Source: Leptospira venezuelensis
GTDB lineage: Bacteria > Spirochaetota > Leptospiria > Leptospirales > Leptospiraceae
Assembly (NCBI RefSeq): GCF_002150035.1
Contig: NZ_NETS01000008.1
Coordinates: forward strand, 596,272 to 660,271
Reading direction: 5' to 3'
DNA: 64,000 nucleotides
Position 1 is the stretch's first letter. Every line of letters starts with the position of its first letter. Below the pieces are notes generated by a model. The model searched no databases. It had not been told where the DNA came from and saw only the letters and a list, made by a program, of their open reading frames with translations. Shown piece after piece: positions 1-8,142 of this stretch. Made by a program: the position numbers and the translations under genes.

Positions 1-1
1 C

Positions 2-322
2 ATCGCAGAAAAAAATTCTATTTTAGAATCTGCGCAGGCTGAGTTGAGAGAAGAAACTGGATTTATCTCAGACGATTGGGAATATTTAGGAAAGGTTTCT
101 GCAAATCCTGCCTTCATGAATAATTGGTGTCATACTTATATCGCCAGAAATGTAACCCTTCATCCGGGTGGACAGGAACTGGACGAAAGCGAACAAATAG
201 AAGTGTATCAATATCCATTAAACAAGATTCCCGAAATTTTAGAGAAGAATATCCTACACCACGCAATGGTCGTGGCGGCATTCGGATTATTCTTTTTAAA
301 ATACGGAGATAAGAAGAAGTAG
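2..322 (+). CDS. Nudix hydrolase, 5'-truncated by the window edge
   Basis: The reading frame is already open at base 2, so the true start lies outside the window. The first visible residues contain the end of a Nudix box (A-E-L-R-E-E-T-G-F, about residues 13-21 of the visible part). This is the helix that binds Mg2+ through its glutamates in enzymes that cleave nucleoside diphosphates linked to another moiety. The rest, with a W-C-H-T-Y-I-A strand and an aromatic C-terminus, resembles ADP-ribose/NADH pyrophosphatase-type Nudix proteins, but the substrate cannot be read from this fragment. It ends 9 bases before the MFS gene on the same strand, so co-transcription is likely. The Nudix family call is firm; the subfamily is a guess. 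Confidence 0.8.
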   Translation: MAEKNSILESAQAELREETGFISDDWEYLGKVSANPAFMNNWCHTYIARNVTLHPGGQELDESEQIEVYQYPLNKIPEILEKNILHHAMVVAAFGLFFLKYGDKKK

Positions 323-331
323 AACTATCTC

Positions 332-1591
332 ATGACAAATTCCACAAACACGAGCCCATTCGTCTCTTTACAAGTTCCTGAGTTCAGGAACTTTTTGGCC
401 GGAAAATTTTTGGTCACACTTTCGTTCGTTATGCAATCCACTGTGGTCTTCTGGCAGATAGATCATATTACTCAGGATGCATTTTTTGTAGGGTTGATCG
501 GTTTTGCTGAGCTTGTGCCGAATGTAGCCGTTTCTCTTTTTTCAGGTTTGGTTGTGGATAGTTTTCCTAGGAAGAAAATTATCTTTCTTTCCTTAAGCGG
601 TCTTACTTTTAGTTCCTTCTTACTTTTATTATTCACTCTTCCCGGTTTCGAATGGGTGATCGAAAAATATTGGGTCTATCCGATCTATTCTGTGATCTTC
701 TTCTCCGGAATTTGCAGAGGATTTTTATCTCCAAGCATTGCAGCCTTCCAAACTCAATTAGTCTCTAAGGAAATTTTTCCGAATGCTGCTACTTGGAGCG
801 GTGTTGCTTGGCAAGGTTCCGCAGTTTTAGGTCCTATGCTCGGAGGACTTCTCACCGGATTTAACGGAGTGCAAACTGCTTATCTTGCTGACTTCTGCAT
901 TATGATATTCTCCCTATTTCTTTTGTTACTTGTTCCTTCAAAACCTGTTCCAGAAAAGCAAGGAGAGAAGGAATCTATCTGGAAAAGTTTGGGGACCGGT
1001 TGGAAGTTTGTGTTTGGTCATCAATTGATCTTAGGTGCGATCAGTTTGGATCTATTCGCTGTATTATTCGGTGGAGCAGTCGCACTTATCCCTACATTCT
1101 CCAGAGAAGTTTTAGGCATGGGTCCTGAATATTACGGAATTTTAAGATCTGCTCCTGCTATCGGTGCTGTTCTTTGCGCATTATTTATTGCGGTCAAACC
1201 TCCTAAAACAAATTCAGGAGTCATATTACTCAGTAGTGTATTTGGTTTTGGGATTTGTATGATCGTATTCGCACTTTCCAGGAACTTCTACTTATCTTGC
1301 GCGGCATTGATCGTAAGCGGTTCCTTCGATATGGTAAGCGTTGTGATCCGCCATACAATCGTCCAAATGTATACTCCGGAACATATGAGAGGAAGAGTTT
1401 CCGCAGTGAATAATATATTCATTGGTTCCTCTAACGAACTCGGAGCATTTGAATCGGGAGCGACCGCAAAAGCGTTTGGACTAGTTCCTTCCGTGGTTAT
1501 AGGAGGAACACTCACTCTCCTAACCGTAGGGATTGTTACCGCAATCGCACCTCGTCTCAGAAAAATGGATCTAAAGGATATAACGGTTTAA
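332..1591 (+). CDS. MFS transporter, EntS-like exporter family
   Basis: A 419-residue, very hydrophobic protein with the pattern of about 12 membrane helices. A motif-A loop lies near residues 70-82 (G-L-V-V-D-S-F-P-R-K-K), as in the MFS_3 branch that includes the enterobactin exporter EntS and macrolide exporters. The C-terminal half contains the R-G-R-V-S-A-V-N-N loop typical of the same branch. It probably exports a small molecule across the inner membrane by proton antiport; the substrate is unknown, and no siderophore synthesis gene is nearby. It follows the Nudix gene by 9 bases and is followed by pepN after 1 base, so the three probably form one transcript. The ribosome binding site is weak. 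Confidence 0.82.
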   Translation: MTNSTNTSPFVSLQVPEFRNFLAGKFLVTLSFVMQSTVVFWQIDHITQDAFFVGLIGFAELVPNVAVSLFSGLVVDSFPRKKIIFLSLSGLTFSSFLLLLFTLPGFEWVIEKYWVYPIYSVIFFSGICRGFLSPSIAAFQTQLVSKEIFPNAATWSGVAWQGSAVLGPMLGGLLTGFNGVQTAYLADFCIMIFSLFLLLLVPSKPVPEKQGEKESIWKSLGTGWKFVFGHQLILGAISLDLFAVLFGGAVALIPTFSREVLGMGPEYYGILRSAPAIGAVLCALFIAVKPPKTNSGVILLSSVFGFGICMIVFALSRNFYLSCAALIVSGSFDMVSVVIRHTIVQMYTPEHMRGRVSAVNNIFIGSSNELGAFESGATAKAFGLVPSVVIGGTLTLLTVGIVTAIAPRLRKMDLKDITV

Positions 1592-1592
1592 T

Positions 1593-4115
1593 ATGGACAA
1601 TATTCTTACTCAACAAGAAGCAATGCTCCGCTCCGGGCAGATCTCCGAGGTGGACTACTCCTTAAAATTAAAACTGGAAAAAGGATCCCAAGAATATGAG
1701 GGAGAGACCACAGTTCGATTCGTATACAACGGTGGCAAAAAAGGGAAACTCAAAGTAGATTTTGTATCTAAGAAGATTGAGATACTTTGGCTAAACGGAA
1801 AAGAAGAAACAAATTACGAAAAGAAAGAATCTGCACTCTTCCTTACTGGAGAATTATTAGCAGAAGGTAAAAACGAACTTAAGATCAAATACAAAAATGC
1901 ATTTGATCATAGTGGTTCCGGTTTTCATAAATTTACAGACCCTTCTGACAAAGCGGAATATATGCATACCGACTTCGAACCATTCGAAGCTCATAGACTA
2001 TTTCCTTCTTTCGACCAACCGGATCTAAAAGCTAGTTATGAATTGGAGATTACAGGGCCTTCTGAATGGACATATATCCATAACACAGTTCCGAAATCGG
2101 AAGAAACCCAGGGAAATTATAAAAACATAAAATTCAATAAAACCAAAAAATTCTCCACTTATCTATTTTCTCTGATTGTAGGACCTTATGCAGTTTGGGA
2201 AGATAAGGCGGGAGAAATTCCTCTTAGAATATTCTGCAGAAAATCTCTTTCCAAGTATATGGATGCTGAAAATTTATTTGCGATCACCAAAGAAGCATTC
2301 GGCTTCTTGCAGGAATATTTCGGAGTTCCTTATCCATACGGAAAATACGACCAGATATTCGTTCCAGAATTCAATATGGGAGCCATGGAGAACGTGGGAG
2401 CTGTTACATTCTCCGAAAGTTATATTTTCCGTGGACCACGAATCTATTCTGAATATTTAAATAGAGCAAACACAGTGTATCACGAAATGGTCCATATGTG
2501 GTTCGGAAACCTGGTCACAATGAAATGGTGGAACGATCTCTGGCTGAATGAAAGTTTTGCGGATTATCTTTCCTACTACTCTATGTCTAATGGAAAAATT
2601 TTCCCCGATGCATTAGAACATTTTTATGTAAGAGAAGAATGGGCTTATAGAGAAGACCAACTTTCCACCACCCACCCTATTGCGGGAAAAGCAGAGAATA
2701 CACTCGAAGCGATCAGCAATTTTGATGGGATCTCTTATTCCAAAGGTGCCTCAGTTCTTCGCCAATTAATGTATTACGTCGGAGAAGAAAAATTCAGAGA
2801 TGCGATGAGGCTTTATTTCAAAAGACATGCGGAGAAGAATACAGTTCTAAATGATTTTCTTTCCTGTATGTCTGAAACAAGCGGGATCGATATCCGAGGT
2901 TGGAGTAAAGAATGGTTAGAAACAACTGGAGTCAATACTCTTAGTCCAGTCAGACAAGATGGTAGATTATTTTTACACCAAGGACCCTCTGCGACAAATG
3001 GACTTCTGCGTACTCATGCACTCCAAGCTTCCTTATTCAGAGAGAAAAACGGATTTCTGGAAGAAGTTTGGAAAAAAAGAGTACTCGTAAAAGGAAAAGA
3101 AACTCTCTTAGAAGAGAACTATACGGGAGAAGCTGACCTTCTACTTTTAAACACAGAAGACTTTGCTTATGCTAAAACCTACCTAAGCAAAGAGTCGCTC
3201 CCAATCTTAAAAAGAAGTCTTCACACTTTAAAAGATCGTTTTTCCAGAAGAGTTGTATGGGGAAGTTTATGGCAAATGGTAAGAGATGCGGAACTTTCTC
3301 CTAAAGAATTCCTGGAACTTGCCTTGGACCAAGGATTGAAAGAACCGGATCTATCCGTTCGAAACAGCCATATACTTACCAAAGCACTTACTGTAATCGA
3401 TAATTATATTCCGGAAGCTGAGAAAAGAATCTGGTCCGATAAACTAAACGCTATCGCCAAAGAAAAATCTCTTCTAGCTCAAAATCCTGAGCAGGAACAA
3501 ATATTATGGTTTAGAATATTAGAAAATACTTCTAAATCACCCGAACAGCTCTCCTACCTGAAAGAATTACTGGACCAGAAAAAAAGTATTCCTGGGATCG
3601 CTATGGACCAAGAAAGACGTTGGGTCATTCTTTCCAGACTCAGTGCTTATGGAGATCCTGAATCTTCCAAACGGATCGAAGAAGAAACCACAAAAGACAA
3701 TACTGACTTAGGAGCTAAAAAAGCATTCTTAGCAAAAGTATCTTTCCCAGATCCTAAAGCCAAAAAAGAATCCTGGGAAAGGTTCCTAAAACCTAAAGAA
3801 GGAGATTCTACTGACTTCTTAAGATACGGAATGAGAGGGTTCCAATGGAATCACCAGAAGCAACTTTTAGTTTCTTATACTGATTCTTATTTTAATTCGG
3901 TAATCTCAGTATATGAAACAAGAGATCCTCATTTTGCATCTGCATTCGGTCATATGATGTTCCCTTCATTCGAACCGGATCCAAACCTTCTAAAAAGAAC
4001 ACAGGAGTTTTTGGATCAAAATAAAAAACTTCCTGAACTATTGAAGAAGGATCTCCAACAGCAAAGAGACGACATACAAAGAACCCTGAAAGTTTTAGAA
4101 AAATACAAAAACTAA
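1593..4115 (+). CDS. pepN: aminopeptidase N (M1 family zinc metallopeptidase)
   Basis: An 840-residue M1 peptidase that removes N-terminal amino acids from peptides. The exopeptidase signature G-A-M-E-N is at residues 263-267. The zinc site H-E-M-V-H is at 297-301, with the third ligand E320 eighteen residues further on (N-E-S-F-A-D), exactly the M1 spacing HExxH-x18-E. No signal peptide is visible, so it is probably cytoplasmic. The length fits bacterial and eukaryotic M1 enzymes with an N-terminal beta domain, the catalytic domain, and a helical C-terminal domain of about 350 residues. It starts 1 base after the MFS stop codon. A strong hairpin follows the gene. Confidence 0.95.
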   Translation: MDNILTQQEAMLRSGQISEVDYSLKLKLEKGSQEYEGETTVRFVYNGGKKGKLKVDFVSKKIEILWLNGKEETNYEKKESALFLTGELLAEGKNELKIKYKNAFDHSGSGFHKFTDPSDKAEYMHTDFEPFEAHRLFPSFDQPDLKASYELEITGPSEWTYIHNTVPKSEETQGNYKNIKFNKTKKFSTYLFSLIVGPYAVWEDKAGEIPLRIFCRKSLSKYMDAENLFAITKEAFGFLQEYFGVPYPYGKYDQIFVPEFNMGAMENVGAVTFSESYIFRGPRIYSEYLNRANTVYHEMVHMWFGNLVTMKWWNDLWLNESFADYLSYYSMSNGKIFPDALEHFYVREEWAYREDQLSTTHPIAGKAENTLEAISNFDGISYSKGASVLRQLMYYVGEEKFRDAMRLYFKRHAEKNTVLNDFLSCMSETSGIDIRGWSKEWLETTGVNTLSPVRQDGRLFLHQGPSATNGLLRTHALQASLFREKNGFLEEVWKKRVLVKGKETLLEENYTGEADLLLLNTEDFAYAKTYLSKESLPILKRSLHTLKDRFSRRVVWGSLWQMVRDAELSPKEFLELALDQGLKEPDLSVRNSHILTKALTVIDNYIPEAEKRIWSDKLNAIAKEKSLLAQNPEQEQILWFRILENTSKSPEQLSYLKELLDQKKSIPGIAMDQERRWVILSRLSAYGDPESSKRIEEETTKDNTDLGAKKAFLAKVSFPDPKAKKESWERFLKPKEGDSTDFLRYGMRGFQWNHQKQLLVSYTDSYFNSVISVYETRDPHFASAFGHMMFPSFEPDPNLLKRTQEFLDQNKKLPELLKKDLQQQRDDIQRTLKVLEKYKN

Positions 4116-4144
4116 AAGGGAACTTTCTCATTCCCAGAAAAAAG

Positions 4145-4173
4145 AAGAGTTAGAGGGCAGCCTCTAACTCTTT
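4145..4173. terminator. shared terminator between convergent pepN and alkB
   Basis: A perfect 12-bp stem (4145-4156 with 4161-4172) closes a GCAG loop. On the minus strand the stem is followed by a T-rich run, so it best serves the alkB-like gene; on the plus strand a less perfect T stretch follows at 4189-4195. It probably works in both directions. Confidence 0.8.
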
Positions 4174-4201
4174 ACCAAAAAGATCTATTTTTTAGACAGG
4201 A

Positions 4202-5323
4202 TTATGCAGTAGCAGGTTCCCGTTTTCCGGAAGGCTTTGCGGATAATCCTCCATGTTGGCTCTTCCATTCTTCCAATTTTTTATCCATCACCTTGAACCA
4301 AAGCGGAGGAAATAAAGCCAGAAGTATCATCAGCTCATACCCATAAGGAAGTTGCGGACTTTCTTCGAAATGTCGTAACGATTGATATCTCCTTCCTGCG
4401 TTCGCATGATGATCCGAATGTCTTTGCAATTGGAATAAGAACGCGTTAGACAGACTGAAGTTTTGGTTCCAAGAATGGATTGGAAGGACCTTCTCGAATT
4501 TTCCAGGAGACAATTCCTTACGAGCCAAACCATAATGTTCTATATAATTCACAAGTTCCAATAAAGAGAAAGCAATCCAACTTTGAACAAAGAAGAATGC
4601 AGGTACTTGCCAGTTCAAGTTTCCAGTGATCGCATAAAAAACCCCTGTCACTGCAGAGATAAACAAAACGGGAATGATCATTGACGTGATCATTTCATTA
4701 TCAAATGTCCAAGCGGACTTGCCAAGTTTGCTTAATCTTTTTTTCTCTAAATTCCAAGCGCTAGTCAAACTACCTACAACAGTTCTTGGATAAAACGCAA
4801 AGAAAGACTCACCTTTTCTACTGGAAGCTGGGTCTTCATGAGTTGAAACATTCACATGATGTCCACGGTTATGCTCTATAAAGAAGTGCATATAACATAC
4901 GGTCATCAGAATAAACTTAGAATACCATTGTTCAATTTTAGTGTTTTTGTGTCCGAGTTCGTGAGCGACAGTGATCCCGATCCCTCCGGTATTTACACCG
5001 ATTGCTACAACGAAAGCTCCCCATTCCAATGAAGAAAGAGTTTGAGTTTGGATCTCCCACAAAGCCCAAATCACTAAAACAAATTGGATCCACGCCCATC
5101 CATAGGTTAGAAATCTAAAATAAAATTCCTTTTGAAGTTCCGGAACTTCTTCTTCCTTTGGATTGCTCGCATCCGGGCCTATCCAAAGATCCATGATCGG
5201 AAGAATTCCGAATACTACCGCCAAAGTTAAAAAATTGAAACTGCCTCCCAAATAATAACCCACCACGGCCAAGACCGGAATCAGGTACGCGATCAAGAAG
5301 GATAATCTTTTCCCTACACTCAT
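4202..5323 (-). CDS. alkB: alkane 1-monooxygenase (AlkB-type membrane di-iron hydroxylase)
   Basis: A 373-residue membrane protein with all the histidine clusters of the AlkB family: H-E-L-G-H at 121-125, H-N-R-G-H-H at 151-156 and R-H-S-D-H-H at 301-306. It also has the diagnostic N-Y-I-E-H-Y-G segment at 259-265, which separates alkane hydroxylases from ordinary fatty acid desaturases. Several hydrophobic helices surround these cytoplasmic iron ligands. The family oxidises the terminal methyl group of medium-chain alkanes with electrons from rubredoxin; no rubredoxin or rubredoxin reductase gene is in the window. The start is supported by an AGGAGA site 5 bases upstream. It is a single-gene unit convergent with pepN. 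The actual substrate could be another alkyl chain. Confidence 0.9.
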   Translation of the reverse strand: MSVGKRLSFLIAYLIPVLAVVGYYLGGSFNFLTLAVVFGILPIMDLWIGPDASNPKEEEVPELQKEFYFRFLTYGWAWIQFVLVIWALWEIQTQTLSSLEWGAFVVAIGVNTGGIGITVAHELGHKNTKIEQWYSKFILMTVCYMHFFIEHNRGHHVNVSTHEDPASSRKGESFFAFYPRTVVGSLTSAWNLEKKRLSKLGKSAWTFDNEMITSMIIPVLFISAVTGVFYAITGNLNWQVPAFFFVQSWIAFSLLELVNYIEHYGLARKELSPGKFEKVLPIHSWNQNFSLSNAFLFQLQRHSDHHANAGRRYQSLRHFEESPQLPYGYELMILLALFPPLWFKVMDKKLEEWKSQHGGLSAKPSGKREPATA

Positions 5324-5533
5324 CTCTCTCTCCTATCCCGCAATTCTCCGGGAAAATCAATCGATTTAATTTATTTCGAACGTTTGGTATTATAACATAA
5401 ATCCGATTCTGGGCAAGAAAAAAATCTCTGAGCTTGCGCTTTTTCTAACAATTGTTTTAAATTAGGCTAAACCAGCGATCCAAGCAAGAGGATGGTCTGG
5501 GCGGACGCGAAGAATACTAAGGATTTATTTTTT

Positions 5534-5601
5534 CCCTGTGTGCTCCCGTGTTCTCTATGCGAAACTTTTTTTTTAATTCTATTAGCACGGAAAGCACAGA
5601 G
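5534..5601. repeat. imperfect inverted repeat, CTCTGTG/CACGG type
   Basis: The arm CCCTGTGTGCTCCCGTG (5534-5550) faces CACGGAAAGCACAGAG (5586-5601), separated by a spacer containing a run of nine T. Each arm is made of short CTCTGTG- and CCGTG-like words. Similar wording is found in dispersed intergenic repeats of many bacteria, but membership in a known family is only an impression. Confidence 0.5.
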
Positions 5602-5671
5602 TTCACGTAGATTCCGCGCCAGAAGTGCAGGCGGAGTATAACAATGAGAGGCCAGATCTATTTTCATTAAG

Positions 5672-5686
5672 GTGTTGGAACTCCAC
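5672..5686. repeat. short palindromic element GTGTTGGAACTCCAC
   Basis: A 15-base near-palindrome centred on GGAACTCC. The same core, read on the other strand as GGAGTTCC, occurs in two more intergenic places (29387-29401 and 41970-41985). It may be a dispersed operator or repeat of this genome. Confidence 0.4.
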
Positions 5687-5860
5687 CATTCGGAAAATAA
5701 ATTATCAACTAAATACTTCTACCTAGCCCTTTTGTTTTTTGTCCTTGTTTAGGAAGACCTCTTCAAAAGCATGGTTATAAGTAGAAAACATTCCCTCCTA
5801 AGACGAAAATCACAACATCCAAGCTAAAACGTATAACGTTCCAATCAGAAGGAAACTTTG

Positions 5861-7549
5861 ATGAGTCTTAACGGATTAAATTTCTATTCCTATCTTAGCA
5901 AGATCCGAATTCTTAAAACCTATTCCAGTAAAATTATGCTGGTCGCATTCCTCGGGACCCATGTTCCACTAATCACACTTCTGTTATTTTTCGTAATTTC
6001 CACAGTACAAGATATACAAACTGCCCTGAAAATTCTAGGAATCGCACTTGTGGCGACTCTTGTAGGAACTGCGGCTACACTTCTTGCATTACATAAACTT
6101 TTAACTCCGGTTGTACTCACTTCCAAATCCCTAAACAGATATCTGAGCGAAAGAGAGATCCCAAATCTACCTACGGTATTCCAAGACGAAGCCGGTTCAT
6201 TGATGGCGGATACCGTTACAACAGTGCGAAAGTTGGATGATCTCATCCATTATATGGCAAACTATGATGGGCTTTCCGGATTACCGAACAGAGATCTATT
6301 CTTAGAAAGATTAAGTAACTCTTTACATGAACTTTCTATGAGAGAAGAAATATTAAGCTTTCCGATTCTTTCTTTAGAAGCGACCCATTTAAAACAAATA
6401 CGATCCAATTTTGGTGTGCATATGGGAGATCTTTATCTAAGATCATTGGTGCAAAAATTGGAAACAATGCTTGGGCCTGAAACAGTTCTAGCAAGAACTG
6501 GAGATGGGGAATTCTCCTTTTTCCCCTTACCTTCTTCTTCCCAAATTTTAGAAACTGATTCTGAGATTTGGGCAGGAAAGATCCAAGACAGCACATCTTC
6601 TCCGTTAAACGTTGTAGACCAACAGATCTCTTCAGAGATCCGAATCGGAATATCAGTTTTTCCTTATGATGGAAAATCTTCCGACCAACTTTTATGGAAA
6701 TCTGAGACTGCATTAAGCCAAGCGAAACTTTCTGGAACTTCTAAGATCCAAACCTATTCTTCCGAATGGAAAGAAAGAATGAAGGAGAAATATCTTCTCG
6801 AAAAGGATCTAAAACTTGCGATCTCTAAAAATCAATTGTTCATTCAATATCAGCCCAGGATTGAAGTTCAAACAGGCAAAAAGATCTCGGCAGAAGCTTT
6901 ACTGAGATGGAATCATCCTGAATACGGAGTCATCTCCCCCACTATATTCATCCCTATTGCAGAAGAAAGTGGTATTATTGGAGAAATGGGAGAATGGGTT
7001 CTTTCTAAATCCATGGAAGACCTGGGAAATTGGAAGAAGAGAGGACTTCCTCCCATCCGTATTTCCGTAAATTTATCCGCTAAACAATTGGAAGATAAGA
7101 ATATAACTAAGAAAGTTTTGGATATATTGGAGAAGAATAGTTTAAGCGTGGAAGACCTGGAGCTTGAAATAACTGAATCCAGCTTAATTACCAATATACA
7201 ATCCGCTTTGGAAATTTTAGGAGAATTGCATTCCTGGGGAATTTCTCTTGCTTTGGACGATTTCGGAACAGGATACTCCAGTCTTTCTTATTTAAGTAAA
7301 ATACCACTCAAAACTTTGAAGGTGGATCAATCCTTTGTCCGCAAAATCCTAACAGATGCGAATTCGTTAGCGATTTCTAAAACAATCGTCGCATTAGGAA
7401 AAAGTTTAGGACTCCGCATCACAGCAGAAGGTGTAGAAACAGAAATGCAAATGCGCAAGATTAAAGACCTAGGCTGCGACGAAGCGCAGGGATATTTTTT
7501 AAGTAAACCTATCCTCTTAGAAGAATTAGAGAAATTCGTTCAAACCTAA
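5861..7549 (+). CDS. membrane GGDEF/EAL protein, probable c-di-GMP phosphodiesterase
   Basis: About 562 residues. Two hydrophobic segments (roughly 25-50 and 58-80) anchor it, followed by a linker, a GGDEF-like domain (about 125-300) and an EAL domain (about 310-560). The cyclase signature is degenerate: G-D-G-E-F at 214-218 replaces G-G-D-E-F, so cyclase activity is unlikely. The EAL domain keeps its signatures: E-A-L at 345-347, N-L-S-A-K-Q-L, E-I-T-E-S, D-D-F-G-T-G-Y-S-S-L, K-V-D-Q-S-F-V and A-E-G-V-E-T. It should hydrolyse c-di-GMP, with the GGDEF part perhaps binding GTP as a regulator. A TTG immediately precedes the ATG at 5861; the ATG is chosen because AGAAGGA lies 8 bases upstream. 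A weak hairpin (7573-7592) follows the gene. Confidence 0.9.
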   Translation: MSLNGLNFYSYLSKIRILKTYSSKIMLVAFLGTHVPLITLLLFFVISTVQDIQTALKILGIALVATLVGTAATLLALHKLLTPVVLTSKSLNRYLSEREIPNLPTVFQDEAGSLMADTVTTVRKLDDLIHYMANYDGLSGLPNRDLFLERLSNSLHELSMREEILSFPILSLEATHLKQIRSNFGVHMGDLYLRSLVQKLETMLGPETVLARTGDGEFSFFPLPSSSQILETDSEIWAGKIQDSTSSPLNVVDQQISSEIRIGISVFPYDGKSSDQLLWKSETALSQAKLSGTSKIQTYSSEWKERMKEKYLLEKDLKLAISKNQLFIQYQPRIEVQTGKKISAEALLRWNHPEYGVISPTIFIPIAEESGIIGEMGEWVLSKSMEDLGNWKKRGLPPIRISVNLSAKQLEDKNITKKVLDILEKNSLSVEDLELEITESSLITNIQSALEILGELHSWGISLALDDFGTGYSSLSYLSKIPLKTLKVDQSFVRKILTDANSLAISKTIVALGKSLGLRITAEGVETEMQMRKIKDLGCDEAQGYFLSKPILLEELEKFVQT

Positions 7550-7697
7550 CTACACTTCTCCGCAACTTTACGACTAATCAGATTCGATTAGTTCCTTCTC
7601 TTCTCATTCTTTTACATTATTACATTTAATCTGTTTGTAACAGTTCTCGTCTTAATCGAATTGCACGAGTATCCATACTTTCCATAAGGAGGATACA

Positions 7698-8027
7698 GTG
7701 AATCGGAAGTATTACATTATGATTACGAGAACTATTATTACAATTTCAATTTTTCTAATATGTTTGGGAAACCTTTCTGCAGATACAGTGACCAATACTA
7801 AAACCAAAGAAGTGATTGAGAACGTAAAAACTACTCAGACAGAACAGGGTGTGATCGTTGAGTTCGAAGACGGCTCCCGTAGAGGTTTTGACAGAACGTC
7901 CGTTACTGTTGAAGCAAAACCCGTAGAGTGGAAACAAAAGGATCAGGAAAACTATCCTGATAAGGAAAGATACACTGATTATGCAATTTTCGGTGGGATT
8001 TTCTTAGTAATACTACTTTTACCCTAA
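7698..8027 (+). CDS. small envelope protein of unknown function
   Basis: 109 residues that I do not recognise. The N-terminus is a signal peptide or anchor (residues 8-28, ending in an L-S-A-D junction). The middle is a short polar domain (about 30-85) with a G-V-I-V-E-F-E-D-G-S strand pattern, like small beta proteins found in Leptospira lipoproteins and porins. The last 15 residues form a second hydrophobic helix (A-I-F-G-G-I-F-L-V-I-L-L-L-P) that reaches the C-terminus. The GTG start is well supported by AAGGAGG five bases upstream, the best Shine-Dalgarno in the neighbourhood. It sits alone between the GGDEF/EAL gene and the phosphate block. Confidence 0.7.
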   Translation: MNRKYYIMITRTIITISIFLICLGNLSADTVTNTKTKEVIENVKTTQTEQGVIVEFEDGSRRGFDRTSVTVEAKPVEWKQKDQENYPDKERYTDYAIFGGIFLVILLLP

Positions 8028-8049
8028 AGAACCAAAACCTTAACAAGTA

Positions 8050-8085
8050 CGTAATCAAGTCGTAAAGTATTTTATCTAACATAAT
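8050..8085 (+). promoter_or_regulatory. candidate Pho box and -10 upstream of the surface lipoprotein
   Basis: Two CGTAA units begin at 8050 and 8061, an exact 11-bp period as in PhoB-type direct-repeat boxes. A CATAAT -10-like hexamer follows at 8080-8085, about 12 bases after the second unit. No good -35 is present, as expected of an activator-dependent promoter. Other regions of the phosphate block share the pattern. The regulator's identity is inferred. Confidence 0.6.
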
Positions 8086-8142
8086 CCTCGAGGTCGATCG
8101 GATTTCGGCCTCTTTTCAGAATGAATAGGAGAAATTCGATCC

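Larger units (their letters stand above)
5324..5857. other. gene-free region with inverted repeats
   Basis: 534 bases with no credible gene between the divergent alkB and the GGDEF/EAL gene. Both promoters must lie here, but no clear -35/-10 pair stands out. It holds an imperfect inverted repeat at 5534-5601 and a short palindromic element around 5672-5686 (both listed separately). The small open frame at 5467-5667 on the minus strand is made of this repeat and has no ribosome binding site. Confidence 0.6.

Noticed and set aside
5467..5667. 66-residue minus-strand frame in the intergenic region
   Set aside because: Made largely of the inverted repeat, no ribosome binding site, no protein-like composition.
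7612..7640. Pho box before the small envelope protein at 7698
   Set aside because: One TGTAA (7636) and two TTACA words 8 bp apart do not show the 11-bp period.
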